From: Phlebotomus papatasi
Lineage: Eukaryota; Arthropoda; Insecta; Diptera; Psychodidae
Direction: 5' to 3'
Assembly (NCBI RefSeq): GCF_024763615.1
Contig: NC_077223.1
Coordinates: 106,640,627-106,704,626 of the forward strand
DNA: 64,000 nucleotides
This document shows positions 37,932 through 49,900 of this stretch, one piece after another. Positions within the stretch are counted from its first letter, which is position 1, and every line of letters begins with the position of its first letter. The position numbers and the translations under genes were made by a program. The notes beneath the pieces are model-generated. The model saw only the letters and a program-made list of their open reading frames with translations. It made no database searches and was not told the DNA's origin.

Positions 37932-40900
37932 CTAAAATAGATGGACATTGAGAACAATTTCCCTAACGGACATAAAGAAAAGGGATACTCACAAGTTCAT
38001 CATCATCGGGAACACGAGACAGAAGATCGAGGACTTCGTTGTTGGGTACACTATGTGGTCTAACTAGGCGCCTAGAGAATTTAACAATACCCCAAAGAAG
38101 AAGAATTATCCTCATAGGTACAAAATGAAGGACTAGTACACCCAAGAAAAGCAGAATAGCAGCCAACCAACTCAATTCTGGGACGGAAAAATTGAAAGTG
38201 CTGCAAAAATTTCCAATAGTTACCAAAAAAATAGTATCAATAGCTTAAAAAATTTCCGCCAAATTACTTTTTAACACTTTCCCCTAGAGACGCCAAATAC
38301 CCAATGGTATTCTGTACAGTTTGTGAAACTTCCTGAATTGCCTGAAGACGTTCCTTAATTGTCTTTTTTTCTTCCTTCTCCTTATCATCGTCATCCTCAT
38401 CATCACTGGCCATATCATATTCATCGGTCACGGTATGAGATGATGGTCCAGTGATCCACTTTACGAACCAATTTTTCAGCAGCAGCAATAGCATTAAGGC
38501 AGGAATTGTGGATACATCAAACCAAATGCATCCGCAAATCCAAAAGACCAGAGCGAAGAATGACCTCATTGGATATTCCCATTCAAAGCAACTCCTATTT
38601 AAAAATTTTGAATATTTTATATAGTTCAAATATTTAAATAAATTTTAGAAAAGCTTAATTCAGAACCTGTTCCAAATGGATTTTTTTATTAAAGCGCAAA
38701 AAATCAAATAATACAATTTTAAGATAAATAAATAAATAAAAGCAAAGGTTAACTGTGTTATCACACTTGCACATTAAAATTTTAATATGATTCACATTAA
38801 TTGTCGCTAGTGAGAGTCCAAATGTGTAATTTGTGTGTTTAAATCATTTTATATTCCATATTTGATCTATTTGTTGATAAAAAGGTAGACTTCGCCCGCA
38901 AAATTTGATATAAATTGATTTATAGCATTAATGCGATAAATTAATGCGATTTTCTCTTTAATTTTTTAATGTGAAAAATATTTATGCTTTTTAGGTAAAT
39001 TTAAACTTATTTTTACAGGCCAAGTTCACTTCTTTATCAATAAATAGAAAAACCCTAAATATTAAGTGACTCAAAGACACAAATAAGATATTTGAACGCT
39101 CACAAGCGACAATTAATGTGAATCACATTAAAATTTTAATGTGGAAGTATGATAACGCCGTAAGTCTTGTATTTATTAGGAAGAAATTCTCCTGTACAGA
39201 AAAAAATGTTTCGTAAGTGTTCGTAAATTTTCATTACATACTTACGACATGGTCGTAAAACGTATAGCTGTAGCCTATTAAAAAGTTGGTAAAAATGTAC
39301 TCCTTTCGTCCCGAAATAAGTCGTACGTTTGCTAGTACATTTTATATGAAAGAATGTACGGTTTTTTTTTTGGGACAGAGGAAGTAGTATTTTTCTCAAT
39401 AACATTCTTCGTAACATATTTACACAGAAAAAAATATTTCGTAAAATTTTGTCACTTGTTCGTAAATTTTTATCAAAGAAACAAAACTGTAGGAGAGGGT
39501 GGGGCAGTTTAACGACGGGGCAGTTTCAATTTTTGCATATTCTTTTTATCCCTTTGAAAGGAATGAGATAAAACCTTTATGTTATTGAAGAGATAACTGA
39601 GACCCATGTTCATAAAAATAATTAATTTCGTGACGCTTCTCGTTTGAATTCTGTAATTGATTTTATAAAACTGCATCAAAATGAAACTTTTTGTAATATT
39701 TTATTTTCAACAATTTCTGAACTATTGCACTTATCTATCGAAGTAACATAATTGTATTAAATTATCAGTTGTTTTATGATTATTATAAGGCATTTAATGT
39801 TGAATGAATTCTAAGACGGTTCTGACAATTTTGATTTGAGTTCCGAAAATTCGTGAGGGGCAGTTTCATGCAAGCACACGAAGAAGTTTCCAGTGTCTAA
39901 CAATTTACTTTTTTAATCAAAATTAACTTAAAATGATCATTGAAAACGTTTTGTAGCTGTTTTTTTCCATAAAGTTTGAAATTATGGAAAGTAGTATTTC
40001 TTAAAAGTTCATAAAAAAATTAAAAAATAATCTTTCAGTGTTTTTTAAGTGCTTAAAAATGATGAATTTAATTGTTATAATATCTTTTTAGAATGTTTTC
40101 ATAAAGATATTGTAAAGTTTTTTTTAGTATTATAAAAATTCAAGACTTTAAAATACTATTATAAAACTATTATACTAAAAAGAACATATTCTAAGGCGAT
40201 ATATTCATCCAATAGTCTACAGAATTAGCTTAGCACTACAAAAGACATGTCTTTCGTATAAACATATAAAGAAAATTGCTCAATTAATGAGAAATAGGCT
40301 TGCACTTTCGCGATATTTTATTTTCTCTATATGATTAATTAGAGTAAAAATTCTGTTATAAGGTTCTTGTTCGATTATATTTTTATGTTTTAGTGTCTTA
40401 GAAGACTTCAAAATAGTAATTTTAATCAATTCTGGTATCGCAAGTTTCCTATAAATACGTTTTATCTTTCTCAAAAATTGCCTCATATTTATCTTGAAAT
40501 TGCCCCGCAATGGGGGACTTTCATACATTCTGCCTTTCAAGTGAAATGAATTTCTCCACAATAGACCAATGAAATTAATGGATTATTGTTATTATTTTTA
40601 ATAACCCTAAACTCAACTGTAATTCACAGAATAAACAAAGTTTTATTTCGGTTTATCATCTTTTTGCAAAATGGTCTCAAAATCCATTTTGCAATTTAGG
40701 GGTGAAACAGCCCCACCCTCCCCTACGAACAAATGTTTGTAAGAGTAAAAAAATGCTTGTCAAGTTATCATATTACGAACAGTGTTTGTGAAAAAGTACA
40801 AACGTTTAAGAATTTTTAAGTGAATTATAACCCTAACGAGTATTTTGTAAGTCTACAGTGGGAATTCACAAACATTTACAAACAATATTAAGCTGCCAAT

Positions 40901-43900
40901 TTAACGGAGGTTCTGAATTAGGCTATTCTGCCTTATTATAAAAAATGCATATAATAGGATAATGTAACCATATAATGCCACAGTTAAGACACTTTTCTAA
41001 TATATACTTATAACTAAATAACATAAAATATTGGTTGAACATTCCTTGCTTTCTAGGCTTTCTATCTAGGTAATTTTCCTATAATTTATTGCCAAGGTAT
41101 AGAAATACTATTCCGGAACAATAGTTCTATTTAAGGCCACTTTTCCATATTTATTATCACTTAAGGATTTACCCAAGAAGCAAAATAGCTGCCTTATAAA
41201 ACCAAGTATTAGACAAGTCTTTTAGTGCACTTTTAAAAGATTTAAAAAGAGAAATTTCTGTTGAAATTCCTGTAGAAGCTCTTAAGATACTTAAGAGTGC
41301 GCCACTTTACTTATAGTAATCTCAGTAATGGAACCAAGAACTTTATAAGCAAATAAAACGATTTTTGGTTCTATAATGCCTTACTTGGGGAAGTCTACAA
41401 GACTATATTAAGAAAAAATTGTTTCTTGGGTATTTATTGGCCGGAAACAACAATTCAGTAGGAAGATTCTAAACAAATTGAGTTTTATTTAAAGTTTATA
41501 TTGATTTTCCTTATTTTTTTTTTATTTTCGGAAACTGTGACAAACTTCGGACAGCTTGCAATATCGGACACTTCTTTTATTTCTCAAAAGTTTTTAAATT
41601 TTTAGTTTTTTCAATTTCTTAAGATTGTACAAAGCTAAAGCTAGAAAAGAGCATAGCAACGAACTCCTGGAAACAAACTTTCAAACAATACAAAGCAAGA
41701 TTCGTGAAAGAAAAATGTCAATTGGGTACTCGTACCATTCCGATTCATACCGATTACGAAACAGCTGAATTGGAAATTTCAAGATCTATTCATAATATCC
41801 AAATTAATTTATTGTAACTGATGCTTTTTTTTAAGTTAAAGTAGTAAAAAAAAATTAGTAATTTATTAAGTAAAATTTAGTGTGTACACTGTGCGATAAC
41901 TCATTTTTGTCAAAGGATGTTATGTTCACATTTAATAGCGCTGTGTAATTTTAATAAAACAACATAATTAAAGTTAAAAAGAATGATATCAATATCAAGG
42001 ATAATATTAATTCTGAAACATTGTTTTAATGAGTGAATTGTGGTGAACAACATTCAGTAAAATACTTTGAAAAGCTCAACAGAATTCCAAAAATTCCAGT
42101 AATTTCTATCATCTTCGCTCACGCTATAGACATCATTTTCCAAATACACATTAAATAGAGTGAATATCTTTAATAAACTATTTCAAAAGTTTCCTTAAGT
42201 GTTTGTTCACAGAATATTTTTAGATTTGACTATTTTTAAAAATTGTATTATTATAGGAAAATTACCAATTTTTCAGGGTGTTATTAAATCTTTCAGGACT
42301 GTAACATAAAAATATCTTAGCTCAGGAATTAATCTGACTCCTGCAAAAAAATATTCTAGATTTTTACGTTATTATAATTTGTAATCATCCACAAAGATCA
42401 TATTTTTATTGATCCTAAATAAGTCCAAATGAATTATTTCTTACTCAAAGTCCCAAAAAAAAGTGAAAGAGTTAAATAAGGGATTACTTCACTGAGAGAA
42501 ATCTGAAAAAGATAAAATAACATTCCGGAAATGTTAATTTTACCCTGCATTCTTGATCTAAAATCGGTGTAAATATTACCCTTTTTAGGTGTATTGGGGG
42601 TTCAAGTTACACTTTTTCATTTAAATTTTACCCTTAAAAAGGTGTAAAATTAACATTAAAAAATGTTGATATATGTTTACACTTGAAAAGTGTTTGTTAT
42701 GAGGAAAAAACTGCTTTCTCTTCACTGTGAGAGAATTCCGAAAAAGATAAAATAACATTCCGGAAATGTTAATTTTACCCTGCATTATTGATCTAAAATC
42801 AGTGTAAATATTACCCTTTTTAGGTGTATTAGGGATTAAAGGTACCCTTAATAAGGTGTAAAATTAACATTAAAAAATGTTGATATATTTTTACACCTAA
42901 AAAGTGTAAAATTTATGAAGAAAAAATGTTAATCGCATCCTTTTTTTTTCACACTGAGAAAAAAAAGAAGGTGCGATTAACTTTTTTTCATCATAACTTA
43001 AACACTTTTTAGGTGTAAAAATATATCAACATTTTTTAATGTTAATTTTACACCTTTTTACGGGTAAAATTAACATGAAAAAGGGTAACTTTAACCCCCA
43101 ATACACCTAAAAAGGGTAATATTTACACCGATTTTGGATCAATACTGCAGGGTAAAATTAAAATTACCGGAATGTCATTTTAACTTTTTCGGAGTTCTCT
43201 CAGTGCAGTGTTAGCATTATATGGTTTCACGATCTTATTATTATTTTTATGATATTTTTAAAATGTTACTTACTGTATCCATCGCCCACAATCAAGCACA
43301 TACATCACTTCCTCTTTTAGGCGCGATACATTTCGAAGGAATAGTTGCCGCTTGAATTTAGCTTCTTGCTGAACAAGTTTCTCTTCTCGTGGTTCCAGGG
43401 CTCTGATTGCTGCCCTCACTGGGCTCCAGATCACTGTCAGCTCCATAAGAATTTGCGGTGATACACCTTTAGCCCTTGAGAACAGTTTCTTGTCTTTCAG
43501 AGCATACCAACGTTTCTCGCCATTTCGAATACGTAAAAGTGGGATGGCTAATTTCCCAAGAAATTCTACTTTGTGATCCCGATCTTCATCAAAAACTGTC
43601 ACTTCCAGCACTGATGTCATATCCTTAACATTACTACAAAAAGAAAATGAGCATCAGTACATGTTTTTTTCCACTCAAAAAGCTTTTAACTCACAAAGTG
43701 AAAATTTTGTTCCAGTTTGGGGAAAGTGTTTTATACTCCGTCTGTGTCTGTAATCTCGCATTAATAAGTTCTAGCACGCAAAAAGGATCAGACTTTCCTC
43801 CCAAATCTGCCGCAGCTAATCCTGTTGCACCGAAAATTTTTACAGTCAGATGCCCTACATCGCGTAGATTCTGGAAGCACCTGTGCCAATGGTAACGTTT

Positions 43901-46900
43901 CTCCAGGGTTAAACGCTCTCTTGGATCTTCTTTGTAGTTCGTGAGATCGGTAATTGTTTCGGATGCGGTGGTTCCACTGATTGTCAGGAGGAGGAAAATA
44001 CTTCCAGCCAGGTCTTCAAGTGTCTGCCACATACCGTGTGTGCGTTCACGAGGAAGACTTCGTAGATCAATAATACACTTTCCCAATTGCACATTTCTCC
44101 TCCATACAGACACCTCCAGATTCTGTTCTTCATCGAATAAATGCAGATCGAATTGTTCTAACCATCTGGATCTCCATGAACACTTGCTTTTGTATTTTTC
44201 ATTGCCTAATCTACAAGCAACATCCGAAAAGATTTATTTATTATTTTCTTTATTCAGATATTTATTAATTCAAAGTACCTAAATTTAACGTAAGGTTCAC
44301 TTAAACTACCCTCAGGGTCCGGTGGAAGTCCACGTGCCTCAACAAGGACAATTGTAACGACAGAACTCCATATCTGGGATTTAAGCCTTTTAGAAGCATC
44401 TGCCAATTTGGGATGACGCTGAAAATACTAACAACATTGATTTTCAGGAGAATTGAAGTTACATGTATTTAAAAAAAAATCGAATATAATGCTCAGCGCA
44501 CAATAACTTTTGTTTATAAACATGTCTTCAAAATTTCCCATGAGATAGAGCGAGATGACTAGATATAGATCTCATTCACTCTCATTGAAATGTCAAAACA
44601 TGTTTACTAAACAAAAGTTATTGTGCGTTGGACATAACTCTTTATTAAACAAAAAACAAAAAAAACATCTAGAAAATATTCTATGATTTTTTGATATGCT
44701 TAATTTGCATACAACATTATAGGATAGAATAGCGTAATGGTGTTACTCCAATGAAGAATGAAACGGGGAAATCTTTCTTCTGAACATTTTTTTTTAGCAC
44801 ATGACTGTTCTCAAGTGCTCCTGCATTATCGATTTTCCTTTGTGTTGGTTCCTGTCACGACTTTTTTCAAACATTCATGACAGGAACCAACACAAAAAAG
44901 TAAGGTTAGGAACATGAGAACAGTAAAGTGCTAAAAAATGTGCATTTTTTTCATTGGAATAGCACCATAATTCAGAACTTACTTCAAATGGGAAGAGAAA
45001 ATGTCGTCCTTAAAAAACACCCAGGCTAACACAAAGTAAGTTGTTACTAGAGCAATACCATGATAAAAGCATTGTCCATGCTCTAAAATAAGAGCTTTAT
45101 CCAAGTACATAAAGTTCTTAATAAGTACTTATTAAGTCCTTAATTAAGATTTTTTTCTGGTAATAGTAGTGATATCTGTAAGCTATTTAAGAGGTTTGTG
45201 AATCCTCTCTAGTTCTACCAATGAATATTGCGGGAGTCTAAAGCCTAAAATAGACACATCAGGCTGATCTTCGAGAATATTTAGCCTGTAAAATTTAGTA
45301 GTAAAGATTTATTCCAAACTGTTATACACTGAGGACTTAAGATCATCCAATTAGAGGTCATTTGCATAAATTTACTTCATCTAATCCTTTACTGCCAAAT
45401 TTTATAAGCTAAATATTCTCGAGGATGAGTCTGAGTCTATTTGGGCCCTAAGGCGCCCGAAAGTGTGTCAAACAAACCGGGATATTTCTTTCCTTTAGCC
45501 CCACAAACTCGTCTTCCGGGCGTCTAACTTTACTGGATATTCAATATTATTTTTTAACGGATCATCTTCTTAATGATTTTATTGCTCCAGAAAGATTTCA
45601 GAGCTCGTCCAACAATCAGTTAATACTAACCTAAAACTGAGTGTGCTATACGGGCTTCAGACCTAAGGCTTAGCCATATGGCTTAACTTTTCTAACTTCT
45701 TATCAATAAAGATTTTTCATAAAATTTCGACTTAGAATTGTAATATAAAACCCAAATAATCTATTGAATTCTAAAGAACCAAATTAATTGGTTGTTTTTA
45801 AGATTTTCAACCCTTCTAGAACTGGGCTAAACCTCTAGTCTGAAGACGAGCTTTAGGGCCTTGACATATTTGAGGATTAGCCGAGAGACGGCTTAGCGTA
45901 ATTTTATTAGAATTTAGAAATAATGGTTAAACTACATTTCCATCATTTTCCACTAAGTCGTTTCTCGGCTTAAGTCGTTAATATGTCTAGGGCATTACGG
46001 TCCAATAGAGTTGTTGGTGTTGATTATGACAAGGAGTGTGAAAGAAATTTTTTTTTGACAAATACATAAAATATTAGAGTAAGTATTTAAAAGGAGCTTA
46101 GTTAAATGTCGTTTCGTTATCTAATTTAATAAAAATATTTTTCATTTCCTTAATAAAAAACCACTTTAATAAGTACTTTTACAAAGGCCTTTATTAGGTG
46201 CTTAGTATTAAGGCTGAGTCATGAAATATTATTATCGTAATTCGCCACAAAGCAGTGGTTCTTTGTTCTACAACTTCTTAAAATTAAGTAATTGAGAAAA
46301 GAACTTATTAAGTACTTAATACGTACTTAATGTGTTAACCGGGGCAGTAATTAAATTTTATGTATGTCTATGACATAATTTTATTTGATTTTTTGACTTC
46401 CAGACAAGCCGAAAATCCATTCATATTGATAAGTTTTTAATAAAACATCCTCATTTGTAGCAAGTTCTGAATTAGACTGTTCTTCCCTACATAAGAACTC
46501 AGACAAATAACACATAGTGGAAGCATTTAATGCCATTACCTATTTTATGCCTTCACTAATAAAATTTATTTTTTATATTAGTGTTTGATAAGACACTTTT
46601 TAATAAATTAATGCAAAGCACGAATTTATAAGAGAAAAGGTTCAATTGGGAATGACATTAAGGGGATTTCCCTAATTAGAAAGGCAAAAAATTGGAAGTT
46701 TTCCACGATTTTTTTGAAAGAGAAATAAATAACCAACATTCATGAAATTTTGTGGTATTCTTTATAGATTTTTAAAGCGCTTAAATTTTTTTTTAAATAA
46801 AAAAACAATGACAGACTGATGAGTAGCTGACCGGAGCGCTTCGCCCGATTCGCCAATTAAGTTAAGAAAAGTTGAAGAAAATATTTTGAAATAAGAACCT

Positions 46901-49900
46901 TTTAAAAATGAGTTTTTAAGAAAAGATGCATCTTATGTACCAATTTTGACTTTAACATGCTGTAAAAATTAAAAAAAGATTAACAAAATTGTTTTAGTTA
47001 AACAAGAAGAAAATTTAATTATGAAAAAGAATAAGCTTTAACTTAATAACTTTTTATGTTATCTTTTTAACTCTCGTTTACTTTCATCCTTGTATCTTCG
47101 AAAGTACTCCAAATTGACTTCTGAATTTTTTATGGTATTATTTTTTGATAAGTTATCTACCAATTTAAACAATTAAAAGCAAATCGATTTTTACACTGTA
47201 ATTAGGGAAAACCCCTTAAATGCTTCCACTACGCGAGAACATTTTCAAATACAGGAACTACTTAAAAAAATTGTATAAAAAATCATAATCTTTTTCAAAA
47301 TTATGTCTGTTGAAATACCGTATATAATCTCCCTATTTTTAACAACCTATTATTTTCATTTTACATTTGTAAAGTTGTAAAGGTATATAAAAATACGATT
47401 AACAATAGTTCATATAGTCACGCAAATACTTTCCTGGCAAAAAAATATGAATTTTAGTGTAACATTTTTGCTTTTTCCATCCTCCGAGTGAACACACATC
47501 GCCTTTTGACTCTAAATCCCATATAAAACTTGATTGGAAGGATTATTTTATTCATTACTCATGATTGCTATTCTAAAGGCGTTTTTATATATTAATATTT
47601 TAAGACGATTCACATTATGATCTTAAAAATGTAATTTTTGGTTTTGTAAATAAATTTGATAAATTTTGAGTAATTAGGGAGCAAAAAGCCGGACTTGGCC
47701 CACAAAAATTTGGCTTGGATTGGATATAAATTAATAACATACTAATGGAAAGATTTATGCGGTTCCTTCTTTTCAATTAGTTGCTATCGTTTTTTTGCAA
47801 CTCTTTCATATATAGGGTAAAATAAGGTAATTTGGAACCACTTATAATTTGGGACATTTGAGATTTTCTCACTGTTACAGATGAGCAAAGAGGAAACAAA
47901 GACCGCGAAATAGAAGAAAAAGACGATTAAGAAGAACAGAAACAGTTTTTCTTCCTTTTGAATCTTTAAAACGGTGAGAAAATCTCAAATGTTCCTAATT
48001 ACCCCATTTTACCCTATTACCTTTTTATTTATTTTTTATTGCCGTTTATTTTATTATTTTTTCAGTGTTTTACCTCAAAGATAGAGCGGTATATATGTAT
48101 AATTAATCAGCCTTTTCCAATTTGTTAACGCTCTGGAGCTTAAACAGAGAGAGATATCAAAATCCAGTTTTCAGTGACCCCACCCCTCCCCCCTAAAAAA
48201 CATTATCTACGTTTTTCCTTTTTTCCCCCTCACCCTCTCCATCTTCTCCAAAACCAGTTTTTTTTTATTTTCTCAAAAACAGCTCCAGCAATTTCGTCTG
48301 TTTTCGTTTATAGCGTTTATAGGCACCTATGACCGAAAAAATTTCAACATGCAATTTTCGGAGGTCAAAACCATATCACTTTGGTGTGCCTATTTCTTAA
48401 CCGATTTGCTTAAATTTGAATTTTTTTTGGAAAGGTCCTGAGAATTGCACCAGACTCAATCGGCAATTAATTGGTAAGGAGGTACCCGTTAATGATTTAA
48501 TTTGTTCGAAAATTTTTATTAATTGGTATTTTTATTATTTCGATCTAGAGGCTAAACGGGAAGAGATATGTACTTCTGGCCTTCGATGGCATCCCTATAT
48601 AAATCTGTATTTTCTAGGGGAATCTTCCTCCCTTTTTCCCTTTATCTCTTATCATCAACCATTCCCACCAAAATCATGTTTTTCGGTTTTTTCGAAAATG
48701 GCGATTTCTCCATAGACACCATGATCGAAAAAAAAATTCGACATCGAATTTTTGAATTTAGAAAATAAACGGAGTGCACTATCTCATGGAGTTCCGCAAA
48801 CCTGGGACTCCTATGTCATCTATTTGTTTTATTGCCATGTGGATCCTCACCCTGACATTTCGGTGGTGACTTTCCATTTTGCATATGTGAATTTTTATGC
48901 TCCAAATAATTTTAGAGCTTTGAAATTCTCTTCCCTTATGCTTAATGGATTCTTTGCTGTTTATGTCCTACAACTTCTACCTATTAATTTTTCTCAAAGA
49001 ACCATACAAAACGTATTTATTTCAAATCTCGTTTGAGGCTCTAAAACCCCCCTACTCTTTTCCATGTGTCAATTTCAAATTTAAAAAAAAATTAATCATT
49101 GGCAATGAAGAAGTACCATCAACTTTGAGAGTTCTAATTTTTATTTGCCTATTCCTAATTTATTTACAAAAATTATTATTATATTTTATTTCAATTAAAA
49201 AAAATCTATTATTTAGCCTAGAATAAAAAAATCATTGAAGATTATTAACCCATTCAGTCAATGTACCAGAAATACTTGAGATAGAATATTCATATTTTGG
49301 GATTAGTTTCCTACAGATTAATAGATGAATTTTTGGAAAAGAAAAAAAAATTATCCATTATGGGGGCGCGGGGAGCCGCCCTCAAACACGCGTTTTAACG
49401 GTTACTGAATTTAAATTCTGTACATTAATTCATTACAAACATCTATTGCTTTAGATAGAGTAACTATCCAAGAAAACACATTGGCAACCAGAATTCAAAT
49501 CAGGAAAGAGGATGAAGGCCAATTTTAACAAATTCGACGGGATGTCGAATTTTCCGTCCGCCATTTTGAGCAAAAATTTTGCATGACTTTCCGCGAAGCG
49601 AGAAAAGAACAACAAAATGTACTTCCATCTCTGTCGGGCTAGTTTTTCCAAGTAATTGAAGGACTAAAGTAACTAAAAATCCATTCCCGACAGAAACTCG
49701 AATATCAATTGCCTTGGAATAAATCATCTAAAAGCACTGAATTTGCGTATGATGTATAATACCATGGTAAGGAATGGGTTAACCATTTTTGTGGGCCAAG
49801 TCCGGCGATAATTTATTAAAAAAATATATTTTTGAATGTATTTCTAGGAACAATTAATGCAATCATCTCAAAATAATTTTAATTTGCAATGTGATACCAG

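Noticed and set aside
43621..43631. ATATCCTTAAC resembling U12 intron signals
   Set aside because: It is on the plus strand, opposite to Mctp, and has no partner site.
48416..49226. Overlapping plus-strand frames of 66-99 residues
   Set aside because: Low complexity, in an intron of Mctp, no domain or splice evidence.
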